DNA from: Nitrospirales bacterium
GTDB lineage: Bacteria; Nitrospirota; Nitrospiria; Nitrospirales; UBA8639
Assembly (NCBI GenBank): GCA_029261235.1
Contig: JAJDBS010000079.1
Span: forward strand, 35,954-99,953
Direction of reading: 5' to 3'
Length of the DNA stretch: 64,000 nt
The position numbers and the translations under genes were made by a program. Positions 43,185-51,537 of this stretch are shown in pieces (the stretch's first letter is position 1; each line of letters starts with the position of its first letter). A model generated the notes under the pieces. That model was not told the origin of the DNA and made no database searches. It worked only from the letters and a program-made list of their open reading frames with translations.

Positions 43185-44435
43185 ATGTCTCGATCTCTCC
43201 TCTTACAGTTAGCGCGTTTGGGTGATCTCATCCAATCCCTCCCAGTTATTCATTCTCTACGTACAGATTTCCCAGAACGTCAGTTGGATCTCTTGTGTGC
43301 GGCTCCGTTGGTCTCACTCGGGAGGTTTTTCTCAGGTATTGATAGGGTTTATCCTTGGGATGGGGAACGATGGCGTTCCTTTTCAACTCTGGCAGGGAAA
43401 GATGAAAAGGATCTCGTTGAGGCGGCAGAACACTACCTGACAGATTTTGCTTTCGATTCGTATCCCTTGGCCTATAACTTGAATAATCATCCTCGAAGTA
43501 TTCTGGCGGCGCATTTGTTCGGTGAGCGGGTGATCGGTTCAGGCGATCTCGGACCGTTGAATTCGAGTCGTCCCCCATGGGTGGACTACCTGCACCAAGT
43601 GGCTTGTGAGCGAGGGGACAACCGTATTCATTTGGCCGATGCTTTTTGTGGAATCTGTGGCGTAATGCCTCCGGCGCTGACGCCAATTCTTGAACCTCCT
43701 GATTTAGAATTACCAGGGGATATCACTCAAATAATCAACGATTCATCCTTGATCAAGATTGGCATTGTGCTTGGGGCTGGAGACGCCGATCGTCGTGTGC
43801 CAGTGGCGACCTGGAAACGGTTAATTGAAGGATGCGCTGAACATCTTCCTAATAGTGTGTGTGTGCTTATTGGGGGGGCAGGTGAACGAGAAATCGGGAT
43901 GGCCGTAGAAAATCAGCTTTCGACAATCTATTTGTCACGAATACTCAATTGCGTGGGGAGGACTACTTTGCCACAACTGGCGAATGTGCTTCATCGATGT
44001 CAGTGGGTCGTTGGTTCAGATACTGGTCCCTTGCACTTAGGGGTAGCCTGTGGTGCACGGGCGATTGGCTGGTATTTTTCTCGAGCTCGCGTGCATGAAA
44101 CGGGTCCTTATGGGGTAGGGCATTATGTGTGGCAGTACCGGGGGACTCCATCGACCGCCAGTATAAATGGTGCTTACGACAAAGAGTACCTTCACGTTCC
44201 ATCAACTTGGCCGGTGTTGGAAACGCTTGAACTCATGCAAGATCAAGATGGTGGCACAGGCTTATTGGAATGGGAATTATGGAATAGTAAACGGGATAAA
44301 TGGGGAATGTTTTATACGAGTGGGGAGGCTTCAGAAGTTGGTATCACGCAGAGAGAGGAGGCTTGGAGTCAATTGTCTCATTGTTTGTCCAATCATCAAG
44401 TGGTTTCTAATAGCCATGCCAAGATAGCAGGTTAG
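43185..44435 (+). CDS. Glycosyltransferase family 9 (heptosyltransferase-like)
   Basis: A 416-residue GT9-type protein. The N-terminus SLLLQLARLGDLIQSLPVI is the family start (R-x-G-D-hydrophobic-hydrophobic). The C-terminal lobe has VVGSDTGPLHLGVACGARAI, the nucleotide-heptose site. Classical GT9 enzymes move ADP-heptose onto LPS core, and relatives glycosylate proteins. Here two GT9 genes bracket a Maf/CgeB-like gene, just before fliC and in the same island as hddA and hddC, so a flagellin heptose transfer role is likely. The last 90 residues after the GT9 core are unassigned. The gene starts 30 bases after the giant gene and ends 5 bases before the next. Confidence 0.85.
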   Translation: MSRSLLLQLARLGDLIQSLPVIHSLRTDFPERQLDLLCAAPLVSLGRFFSGIDRVYPWDGERWRSFSTLAGKDEKDLVEAAEHYLTDFAFDSYPLAYNLNNHPRSILAAHLFGERVIGSGDLGPLNSSRPPWVDYLHQVACERGDNRIHLADAFCGICGVMPPALTPILEPPDLELPGDITQIINDSSLIKIGIVLGAGDADRRVPVATWKRLIEGCAEHLPNSVCVLIGGAGEREIGMAVENQLSTIYLSRILNCVGRTTLPQLANVLHRCQWVVGSDTGPLHLGVACGARAIGWYFSRARVHETGPYGVGHYVWQYRGTPSTASINGAYDKEYLHVPSTWPVLETLELMQDQDGGTGLLEWELWNSKRDKWGMFYTSGEASEVGITQREEAWSQLSHCLSNHQVVSNSHAKIAG

Positions 44436-44440
44436 CAACT

Positions 44441-46258
44441 ATGAATATATTTCAACGCAATCTAGAAATCCTGCGACAGCACGATCCGGCATTAGCCGCG
44501 AAAATAGCTGAAACCTCTGGGGGAGTGTTAAGGATTCAAAGCGCTAAATCCGGTGTTCCTACGGCGATGCACAAGAACCGAGACATTCATAGTGCCTATG
44601 ATCCTCTGCGTGAAGCGGAGCGATGGGCTGATCATCAAATAGGAAATTGTCAATCTGGGGAAACGTTGATCGTGTTGGGTCTGGGCTTGTTCTATCATGT
44701 AGAAGCCTTGCTCGCGAAGTTGCCACAGGACTCGATCATTATCGTTGTTGTGCCTAATCTATCAGAACTGGTTGATGGGTTGGCCGTGCGGTCTTTGGAT
44801 GGGTGGGGGGAACGAGTGTGTTGGGTGTGGGGTCAACCGGAGTCTCTCGCCTCACAGGTAGCTCGCCAGGCGAAACGCATTCGGCTCTTAACGTATGAAC
44901 CGGCTTTAATGATTCATCAGGCAGAGTATGAGACTTTTCGTTCCCGTCTACGTGATCAATTGGCCAAAGGAGTCAGTGGGCGGTTGCATATTATGGTGGT
45001 CGGTCCGATTTATGGAGGTTCCCTCCCCATCGCCGGTTATATGGTGCGAGCGTTAGAAGCATTAGGGCACCGCGTGAGCTGGGTCGATCATAGTTTGCAT
45101 GCCCCGGGGTTTCAGAATTTGAATGCCATACAAGATAGCCGACTTCGAATGACGGTGCAGCAGCGTTTTAGCGATACGTTAGGGGTCATTACCCTGGCCC
45201 ATGTCGCCGAAGATCCGCCGGATTTGGTGTTAGCGATGTCACAGGCTCCCTTGTCCATGGCGGTGTTGGAACAAATGCGTCGTAAAAAAGTGATAACGGC
45301 CATGTGGTTTGTGGAAAATTTTCGTCATTTAACCTATTGGCAACAAATGATTGAAGGCTATGATTTTTGGTTTGTGATGCAACAAGCCTCTTGTATGGAA
45401 GCCTTTAAAAACGCGGGGGCTTCTCACGTGTCCTATTTGCCACTGGCTGCAGATCCGACTCTTCATCAACCCATTACATTAACATGTGATGATCAATTGG
45501 AGCTCGGAGCAGATGTTTCGTTTCTGGGTGCTGGCTATCGTAATCGACGGGAGATTCTCCCAGTGTTGTTGGGGAAGGAGTGGACTTTTAAGTTGTGGGG
45601 TAATGAATGGGATAGGGCAGGGGCGTTGGCATTGGTCCTTCAACGAAATGGTGCTCGCATCGATACGCAAACCAGCGTGAAAATCTTCAATGCCACATCA
45701 GTCAATGTGAATCTTCATTCCTACACAGGAAGCGGTTTTGATCCTGATGGTGATGGTGTCAACCCTCGAACCTTTGAATTAGCCAGCTGTGGGGCTTTTC
45801 AAGTTATTGATCATCGTTCCTTATTACCTGAAATCTTTGATGACTCCATGATGGCCGTTGTACGGAATCCTGATGAATTGCTTCCAGTTGTCAGAACGTA
45901 CCTCCATGAACCAGAGCTGCGGAAAATTATGGCAGAGAAGTCCAGGCAACGTGTGGTTCACTCGCATACCTATGTTCATCGGATGCAGACCATGTTAAGT
46001 ACAATGGGTCTCGCTTGTCCCGACCGTATTGGAGCGATCCTTCAAGGTGATCGCCAAGCCGAAGCCTTATTGACACGTAGCCAGGATTGCCCTGAATTGC
46101 AGACCCTCTTAAAAACTTTTCCTAAAACTGATCGAGTAGAGCTCGTGGATTTGGCAAATGCTATTCGCCAGAAAAACCCTGAGACCAAGTTGAGGCGTGA
46201 AGAGTTGTTGATTCTCATGATGGATGAATATCGTCAGGAAACACGCGATTTTATATGA
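44441..46258 (+). CDS. Maf-like N-terminal domain fused to CgeB-type glycosyltransferase
   Basis: A 605-residue protein. Residues 1-180 show a Rossmann-like segment LIVLGLGLFYHVEALL followed by PNLSELVDGLA, resembling the N-terminal half of motility accessory factor (Maf) proteins. Residues 182-520 form a CgeB/DUF3880-type transferase (HIMVVGPIYGGSLPIAG, VSFLGAGYRNRREILP, NPRTFELASCGAFQVIDHR). The last 80 residues are helical. Maf proteins attach nonulosonic acids to flagellin; whether this one does so is unclear, because no sialic, pseudaminic or legionaminic acid genes are in the window. It overlaps the following GT9 gene by 4 bases (ATGA). Confidence 0.75.
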   Translation: MNIFQRNLEILRQHDPALAAKIAETSGGVLRIQSAKSGVPTAMHKNRDIHSAYDPLREAERWADHQIGNCQSGETLIVLGLGLFYHVEALLAKLPQDSIIIVVVPNLSELVDGLAVRSLDGWGERVCWVWGQPESLASQVARQAKRIRLLTYEPALMIHQAEYETFRSRLRDQLAKGVSGRLHIMVVGPIYGGSLPIAGYMVRALEALGHRVSWVDHSLHAPGFQNLNAIQDSRLRMTVQQRFSDTLGVITLAHVAEDPPDLVLAMSQAPLSMAVLEQMRRKKVITAMWFVENFRHLTYWQQMIEGYDFWFVMQQASCMEAFKNAGASHVSYLPLAADPTLHQPITLTCDDQLELGADVSFLGAGYRNRREILPVLLGKEWTFKLWGNEWDRAGALALVLQRNGARIDTQTSVKIFNATSVNVNLHSYTGSGFDPDGDGVNPRTFELASCGAFQVIDHRSLLPEIFDDSMMAVVRNPDELLPVVRTYLHEPELRKIMAEKSRQRVVHSHTYVHRMQTMLSTMGLACPDRIGAILQGDRQAEALLTRSQDCPELQTLLKTFPKTDRVELVDLANAIRQKNPETKLRREELLILMMDEYRQETRDFI

Positions 46259-47907
46259 AGCAGGTCTTAATCATAAACATCACGCGAATGGGGGATCTGA
46301 TTCAGATGATCCCTTTGCTGAGTCGCTTAGAAGAAGAATGGCCTGGGGTGAAGATTGATTTGATTATCGATAAAGAATTTGCCTGTGTGGCCTCACTCCT
46401 TCCAAGTATTCGACACGTGTTGGCTTACGATTTTCAAGAATTAATGGATGATAGTCGAGTGTGTGCACGGGATGTGGTGACGCTATATCACGATCTTGCG
46501 AATTGGGCTAAACCGTTGCTTCACGTGGGATATGACCGAGTTGTGAATTTAACTTTTAATCGACGTAGCGCATTTCTCGTGAAATATTTTGGTTGTGCTG
46601 ATGAACGGGGGATGACCACAACAGATGATGGTAGTTTTCTCGTTAAAAATTCCTGGATGAAATATTTCATAGATTTACACGCATACCGACAGATGAATCG
46701 TTTCAATATTGCCGATCTGTATTCACTCGGAGGAAGTGGCCCTGGACGTTATCATCCGATCCGTCTCATGGTGGCGAAAGCCGAACAGGACTGGGCCAGA
46801 GGATTTCTTCTGGATTCTGGTGCTCCCAAAGTATGGGTGGCGGTACAAGTTGGGGCAAGTGATCCCATGAAAGCCTGGCGTCCTGAATATTTTGGCCAGG
46901 TGATGGCTCATCTTAGTAAGGGGCGAACTATCGGCTTTGTGTTGATTGGCACGAAAAAAGAAGAACCGGCGGTGAAAGAGGCGGTGCAAGCGTACCAACA
47001 AGCCGGAGGGCAGGGGATTTTGTGCGAAGCGGTCGGAAGAACCTCAATCCCCGAACTCATTGCATTGTTGCAACAATGTCAATTGATGGTGACGAATGAT
47101 ACAGGTCCTATGCATATGGCTGTGGGGGTGGACACTCCGGTTCTGAATGTGTCGGTCGGACATGTGGATTTTTGGGAGACAGGCCCCTTTGGGCCGGGGC
47201 ATTGGGTGGTGCAACCTGACATTGTGTGTGGGCCTTGTGGTTTCGATAAAATTTGTCCGCATCATGCTTGTAAAGATCAGATTATTCCTCAAGAGATGAG
47301 CGAATTATGCCTTCATATCTTGGAGAGAGGGTCATGGCCAAATTTCGCCTCAAAAATTAGAATCTATGAAGGCGCAATAGATGGAGATCAATTAGGTTCG
47401 TTTGTACTGCGAGCTGGCTATGGGCCAAATCGCACAACCTGGTATGGCGCATATTGGCGCCGCTATTGGTATGAACTTTTTACGGGGCTGAATAGTCAAA
47501 TTCCTCCAATATCGTCTTCGCCTCCTCATGCCCTTGAGGATCTGCATTTGTGGGAAGAGGTGGCTCCACGCATTGATGTTTTGTGCCAACAGACAAAACA
47601 AATGGTTCACCTCTGTCATCAACAGCCGATACCTGTTGCGCAATTAAAAGCCATTCAAAATTTCGTAAAATATGAAAGCTTGGCCCTAAAAGAAATCACG
47701 AGATTTTCTTTGGCTTTTGGCCCTCTGGTGGGGGCTTGTATTCGTGAGACGTTCAACCTTGAAGGTCAGACCTTAGGTAGTATGGCTGAGGAATACACGA
47801 TGGCGTTTCATACTGTGCGATCAAGAGCTCAGAATACCTTTGAGCATCTCACTCAATACTCACCTGAACCTTCAAGGAGGGATCTCTATGTTGGTGCAAT
47901 TGGATGA
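46255..47907 (+). CDS. Glycosyltransferase family 9 with C-terminal extension
   Basis: A 550-residue protein. Residues 1-345 are a GT9 domain: VLIINITRMGDLIQMIPLL at the start, VAVQVGASDPMKAWRPEYF, LIGTKKEEPAV, and VTNDTGPMHMAVGVDTPVL, then the Cys-rich CGPCGFDKICPHHAC often seen near the end of GT9 proteins. The extra 200 residues are helical and not recognised. It is more similar in type to LPS heptosyltransferases than the 43185 gene is. Its start overlaps the Maf/CgeB stop, and its stop overlaps the next gene by 20 bases, so the last island genes are tightly coupled. Confidence 0.85.
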   Translation: MKQVLIINITRMGDLIQMIPLLSRLEEEWPGVKIDLIIDKEFACVASLLPSIRHVLAYDFQELMDDSRVCARDVVTLYHDLANWAKPLLHVGYDRVVNLTFNRRSAFLVKYFGCADERGMTTTDDGSFLVKNSWMKYFIDLHAYRQMNRFNIADLYSLGGSGPGRYHPIRLMVAKAEQDWARGFLLDSGAPKVWVAVQVGASDPMKAWRPEYFGQVMAHLSKGRTIGFVLIGTKKEEPAVKEAVQAYQQAGGQGILCEAVGRTSIPELIALLQQCQLMVTNDTGPMHMAVGVDTPVLNVSVGHVDFWETGPFGPGHWVVQPDIVCGPCGFDKICPHHACKDQIIPQEMSELCLHILERGSWPNFASKIRIYEGAIDGDQLGSFVLRAGYGPNRTTWYGAYWRRYWYELFTGLNSQIPPISSSPPHALEDLHLWEEVAPRIDVLCQQTKQMVHLCHQQPIPVAQLKAIQNFVKYESLALKEITRFSLAFGPLVGACIRETFNLEGQTLGSMAEEYTMAFHTVRSRAQNTFEHLTQYSPEPSRRDLYVGAIG

Positions 47908-48418
47908 AAAAACCTGGGAAGTGAGCGATACGGATTGCTTAGAGGACGTCTTGGCGGATTTAAGTGATCGGGCGCAAGTCGAAGGACGAATGGTCACCCA
48001 GCTTGTTGTAGGCGATCAGCGCATGACTGATCGGGAGTTGGTTCCCCTTACATTGACTAAGGTTGCGAGCACGTTTGGAAGTATTTCAGCTAAAAGTGAA
48101 CGAATGGATAGTATTCTCCAAAATTCAGGACAAACGGCCAAGAAGTTTGGATGCCAACTTCGTATGACTGCTCAACAGTTAGTTGAAGCTTTTCGCCAGG
48201 GGAAAAAGGGGATGCGGCAACTGGATCAATGGTTTGGTCAAATAGCCGATTATTTGGAATGGATCCAGAATCAGCAAGCGGTCCGTGGAGCGCTACCAAA
48301 GGAATCCCAAGATCTTTCCCATTGGGTCAATGAATTAATGAATGCGCGAAAAAACTTAGACGAAGTCCGGGTGACCGATATGTTGGAGTATGAGGTCATC
48401 CCTCGCTTGCCCAACTGA
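47888..48418 (+). CDS. Uncharacterised protein upstream of flagellin
   Basis: A 176-residue soluble protein I do not recognise. ATG 47888 is chosen because AAGGAGGG stands 7 bases upstream; an in-frame TTG at 47840 lacks one. The first 60 residues look alpha/beta (LVQLDEKTWEV, MVTQLVVGDQRMTD). The rest is helical, with amphipathic stretches (QLVEAFRQGKKGMRQLDQWF, WVNELMNARKNLDEV). There is no signal peptide or metal motif. It overlaps the GT9 gene and ends 102 bases before the fliC promoter, so it is the last gene of the island. A helper of glycosylation or a flagellin-binding protein is possible, but only context supports this. Confidence 0.8.
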   Translation: MLVQLDEKTWEVSDTDCLEDVLADLSDRAQVEGRMVTQLVVGDQRMTDRELVPLTLTKVASTFGSISAKSERMDSILQNSGQTAKKFGCQLRMTAQQLVEAFRQGKKGMRQLDQWFGQIADYLEWIQNQQAVRGALPKESQDLSHWVNELMNARKNLDEVRVTDMLEYEVIPRLPN

Positions 48419-48519
48419 ATATTTTCTCTTTTGACGTCTTGAGAACGTGTCTGTTCTATTGAGTTGTGTGAAGTTACACCGTTGTGAAAAGAAAAATCAT
48501 CATGTGTCTCACGAACTTC

Positions 48520-48546
48520 TCAAGTTTTCATTTTGGTGGTCGATAA
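48520..48546 (+). promoter_or_regulatory. fliC: Sigma-28 (FliA-type) promoter for fliC
   Basis: TCAAGTTT (48520-48527), exactly 11 bases, then GTCGATAA (48539-48546). Against TAAAGTTT-N11-GCCGATAA this has one mismatch in each element and the correct spacing. Transcription would start near 48553, leaving a leader of about 112 bases before the fliC ATG. It agrees with flagellin being the typical last-tier sigma-28 gene and with flgM in the same window. Confidence 0.85.
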
Positions 48547-48563
48547 GTAGGCGAGACAACGAA

Positions 48564-48581
48564 ATTGGTCAATTGACCAAT
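48564..48581. promoter_or_regulatory. Perfect 18-bp palindrome in the early fliC leader
   Basis: ATTGGTCAATTGACCAAT reads the same on both strands. It begins about 11 bases after the predicted fliC transcription start. It could be an operator for a dimeric repressor acting just downstream of the promoter. As RNA it could only form a short stem, because the centre has no loop. No similar site was noticed at the flgM promoter. Confidence 0.55.
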
Positions 48582-48619
48582 CTCTAAGGAGGCCCTTCGG
48601 CTTATCTTACTTATTCTCC

Positions 48620-48660
48620 CTCAAGGAACGGATCCTTTGAGGCCCAGCCATCACGGAGGA
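48620..48660 (+). promoter_or_regulatory. fliC: Dual CsrA-site leader overlapping the fliC ribosome-binding site
   Basis: A hairpin with stem CTCAA-GGA/TCC-(T)-TTGAG (48620-48641) presents ACGGA in its loop (48628-48632), the preferred CsrA context. A second ACGGA (48653-48657) runs into the Shine-Dalgarno GGAGGA at 48655-48660, five bases before the ATG. The two sites are 25 bases apart, suitable for one CsrA dimer. CsrA binding here would block ribosomes, as known for Bacillus hag, and FliW (13306) would relieve it. Confidence 0.7.
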
Positions 48661-48664
48661 ATTT

Positions 48665-49504
48665 ATGGCACTTGTCGTTAACAGCAACATCGCGTCTATC
48701 ACTGCCCAACGAAACTTGGGTATTTCCACCAGAGAATTGCAAGGGTCAGTGGCCCGACTCTCCTCAGGTTTACGAATCACCCAAGCATCAGATGATGCTG
48801 CCGGTTTGGGTATTTCAGAAACGTTGCGAGCCCAAATTCGAAGCATTAATCAGGCCGTCAGGAATTCCAACGACGGTATCAGTTTGCTGCAAATTGCAGA
48901 TGGTGGCGCTGGTAACATTGGTGGAATTTTGGCTCGGCTTCGTGAGTTGGCCGAACAATCAGCCAGTGGCATTTTGGGTTCAAACGAACGATCATTCTTG
49001 GATCAAGAATTCGTAGCTCTTCGTTCAGAAATTGATCGTATCTCTGCAGTAACAGAATTCAATGGGGTCAAGTTGTTGAGTGGGGATGGTGGTTCAAATG
49101 CAAACGAATCCCTGTCTATCCAAGTTGGTTTCCGTAGTTCAGGCAATGACACACTTTCAATTAGCTTAAATGATTTGGACAAAGATTCTTTGGGCCTGAC
49201 GACTACAAATGTGTCAACGTCCGAATCGGCATTAACAGCTCTGGGCGCAATTGACAGTGCTATTAGTGCTGTGGCGTCTGCTCGAGCCAATGTTGGTTCG
49301 TTGCAGAACAGAATTGATGCGGCAGTCCAAAATCTTGAAGTCGCAAATGAAAACGTGTCGGCAGCTGAATCACGGATTCGGGATGCCGATATTGCTTTTG
49401 AAACGGCGTTATTCACACGAAACCAAATTTTGGTCTCGGCTGGTACGTCAATTTTGGCGCAAGCCAATACGTTGCCGCAGCAGGCTCTTTCCTTGCTGCA
49501 GTAA
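48665..49504 (+). CDS. fliC: Flagellin
   Basis: A 279-residue flagellin. The N-terminal D0/D1 region (ALVVNSNIASITAQRNLG, LSSGLRITQASDDAAGLGI, NSNDGISLLQIADGGAGNIG) and the C-terminal D1/D0 region (NRIDAAVQNLEVANENVSAA, ESRIRDADIAFETALFTRNQ, ILAQANTLPQQALSLLQ) are complete. The middle is only about 60 residues (roughly 145-200) and rich in Ser/Thr/Asn, so D2/D3 outer domains are missing. Surface-exposed residues there are candidates for O-glycosylation by the upstream island. It is exported by the flagellar type III system with FliS as chaperone. It has a sigma-28 promoter and a CsrA-type leader. Only one flagellin gene is visible. Confidence 0.97.
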   Translation: MALVVNSNIASITAQRNLGISTRELQGSVARLSSGLRITQASDDAAGLGISETLRAQIRSINQAVRNSNDGISLLQIADGGAGNIGGILARLRELAEQSASGILGSNERSFLDQEFVALRSEIDRISAVTEFNGVKLLSGDGGSNANESLSIQVGFRSSGNDTLSISLNDLDKDSLGLTTTNVSTSESALTALGAIDSAISAVASARANVGSLQNRIDAAVQNLEVANENVSAAESRIRDADIAFETALFTRNQILVSAGTSILAQANTLPQQALSLLQ

Positions 49505-49513
49505 AAGTTTTTT

Positions 49514-49550
49514 AGGAGGAGGCCAGGTTTTCTGACCTGGTCTCCATCCT
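49514..49550 (+). terminator. Strong hairpin between fliC and flaG
   Basis: AGGAGGAGGCCAGGT pairs with ACCTGGTCTCCATCCT around a 6-base loop, giving a stem of about 14 bp with small defects. It starts 9 bases after the fliC stop. No T-tract follows (GAAAAATGGGGG instead), so it is more likely a partial attenuator or an mRNA 3'-end stabiliser than a full terminator. This would leave abundant fliC message with less flaG-fliD. Confidence 0.55.
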
Positions 49551-49570
49551 GAAAAATGGGGGTATCTGTT

Positions 49571-49972
49571 ATGATTTCAACCATTTCACAAAATGCCTCA
49601 TCTATTATTACGGTGTCTGTCGGACAAGAAATTCGTGTGCGTGAGAGTCAAAAGGTGGCAGAGGCAGAAAAGCTTCCCAGAATTGATAAAAAGATAGCTG
49701 ACCGAAAAGAGTCTGCGGAACTTCAGGAATCCCAGGTTCCCAAACAAGCTCCGGAACAGATAAAAGAAGTCATCACTCGCCTGGAAAATACCTTAAAAAA
49801 TATTGAGCCAAAGATCGAATTATCTGTTGACGAAGAATTGAATCAAGTTGTTGTTCGTATTCTTGATAAAGAATCTGGGGAATTAATCAAACAGTTTCCT
49901 CCTGAGGAAGTGCTTGAACTGGATCGGTTCTTTGCTGATCAGTCGGGATTACTTGTGGAAGAAAATGTTTAG
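49571..49972 (+). CDS. flaG: FlaG family flagellar protein
   Basis: A 133-residue FlaG protein. The N-terminal half is variable. The C-terminal FlaG domain (about 65-130) shows LSVDEELNQVVVRILDKESG followed by IKQFPPEEVLELDRFF, the diagnostic QIPPEE-like motif. FlaG affects filament length in several bacteria. It lies between fliC and fliD, the usual place. ATG 49571 is chosen because GGGGG stands 8 bases before it; the in-frame ATG 49556 lies right beside the fliC hairpin without a ribosome site. Confidence 0.9.
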   Translation: MISTISQNASSIITVSVGQEIRVRESQKVAEAEKLPRIDKKIADRKESAELQESQVPKQAPEQIKEVITRLENTLKNIEPKIELSVDEELNQVVVRILDKESGELIKQFPPEEVLELDRFFADQSGLLVEENV

Positions 49973-50094
49973 CGTGCTTTTCTAGCTTGTTGTGTGTTTC
50001 ACAAGAAAAATATTTTTTCCAAACAGATGTGGCACGGCTTACTAAGACTTTCTCATTTCATGTGGTATCCGCGATTTCTTTCAAGGAGTAATGC

Positions 50095-51507
50095 ATGATC
50101 AGTTTTGGTGGACTTGGAAACGGTGTCGATTTTGGGCCGATCGTCGACCTGCTCGTGCAGTCCGAACGAGTTCCGATTGATCGCATCAATGAACGAAAGC
50201 TTGCTGCCCAGGCAAAACAAACGGATTTTGGTCTGCTAGGCGGTAAATTACTTAGCCTGCAAACTGCTGCTAATTCAATTCGGACTCGTCTCAGTTTCGA
50301 TAAAAATACACTTACGACCACGTCTGCTAGTTCTCAAACCTTATTGACCGCCAGTGTTTCGTCAACAGCGACTACCGGTACTCATTCGGTGAAGGTCAAT
50401 CAATTGGCTTCGGCCCATCAAATTGTGTCCAAGGCGGCCACCGCCGTCTTGGCCAGTGATACGGATATTGTCAGTGGCTCAACTGGCACCTTCTCATTTG
50501 CTGTGGGGAGTGGCTCGACTCAAACGGTGAGTCTGGATGCGAGTGGAACCCTAGAAGACTTACGGAATGGGATTAACGATCTTGGGGCTGGGGTGAGTGC
50601 GTCCATTCTGAATACAGGTACCGAGTCCACACCAGCTTTCCGCTTAGTGTTATCTGCAAATGATTCTGGCGCAAGCAATGCGATCACCATTTCTGCTGAC
50701 GATACGACACTAAATGCCACAGGTACCGACCCGACCGGTGGCGTTGATACCTTTCAAGCCGCACAAGATTCTGAGATTGTCCTTGGTGATGAGACGCTTG
50801 ATGCCGTGACGATTAATCGATCCACTAATACCCTGACGGATGTGATTTCTGGTGTGACCTTGAATCTCCAAGCTGCAGACCTCACCAATACGGTCACGAT
50901 TTCGGTGGCGCAAGATAATACGGCTGTGAAAGAGGGAATTTCCTCCTTTGTGGCTGCATACAATGAAGTTGTGGGATTTGTGAACGCACGAACGAATTTT
51001 GATGTGGAATCGGGAGAGCGAGGTCTTTTTGTGGGGGACTCTCTTGCTCGAACGGTTCTTGACCGAATACGACAATCGACATTTTCTCAAATTAGTGGAT
51101 TAAGCACGTATACGGGTGCTTCCCAGATTGGGTTTGAAACCCAGACGGCAGATGGCACGATTAAACTCAACGAAGACACACTTGATACCGTCCTCAGTGC
51201 AAATTATTCCGCTGTTCGAGATTTGTTTATTCAGAATCCAACAGCAGGCACCGAAGGAATAGCAGAGTTAGTCGTTGATGCAGTTGATGCATTGGATGAT
51301 GTGGAATTTGGAGCTCTCACCATTCGACAAAAATCCCTGACTAATCAAATCGACGATTTTGCAGAACAAATTTCGGTAAGGGAAGCCGCGTTGCTTCGCT
51401 TTGAGGAACAACAGCGTATTAAATTTGGTAATTTGGATGGGTTACTGGCGAGTTTGCAGAATCAACTTTCTGCCCTCTCAAATTTAACAACAAACTCCTC
51501 GTCATAG
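50095..51507 (+). CDS. fliD: Flagellar filament cap protein FliD (HAP2)
   Basis: A 470-residue FliD. The N-terminal FliD_N region has FGPIVDLLVQSERVPIDRI and a helix through LLGGKLLSLQTAANSIRTRL. The central beta-rich part includes GTHSVKVNQLASAHQIVS and the flagellin hook-IN-like NDLGAGVSASILNTG. The C-terminal FliD_C region has AAYNEVVGFVNARTNFDVES and the closing helix DFAEQISVREAALLRFEEQQ. FliD caps the filament and directs flagellin folding. CAAGGAG precedes the ATG. fliS follows 30 bases downstream. Confidence 0.95.
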   Translation: MISFGGLGNGVDFGPIVDLLVQSERVPIDRINERKLAAQAKQTDFGLLGGKLLSLQTAANSIRTRLSFDKNTLTTTSASSQTLLTASVSSTATTGTHSVKVNQLASAHQIVSKAATAVLASDTDIVSGSTGTFSFAVGSGSTQTVSLDASGTLEDLRNGINDLGAGVSASILNTGTESTPAFRLVLSANDSGASNAITISADDTTLNATGTDPTGGVDTFQAAQDSEIVLGDETLDAVTINRSTNTLTDVISGVTLNLQAADLTNTVTISVAQDNTAVKEGISSFVAAYNEVVGFVNARTNFDVESGERGLFVGDSLARTVLDRIRQSTFSQISGLSTYTGASQIGFETQTADGTIKLNEDTLDTVLSANYSAVRDLFIQNPTAGTEGIAELVVDAVDALDDVEFGALTIRQKSLTNQIDDFAEQISVREAALLRFEEQQRIKFGNLDGLLASLQNQLSALSNLTTNSSS

Positions 51508-51537
51508 ATTCAATTCTATCCTAAGGAAGGGATACCC

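Noticed and set aside
48672-49016. 114-codon frame inside fliC
   Set aside because: Shifted frame of flagellin without ribosome site.
49003-49584. 193-codon minus-strand frame over fliC
   Set aside because: Lies antisense to a clear flagellin; a mirror effect of codon bias with no family features.
50030-50044. TGGCAC upstream of fliD as sigma-54 site
   Set aside because: The -24 half is good but the -12 position reads ACTA; a TTAC occurs two bases too early.
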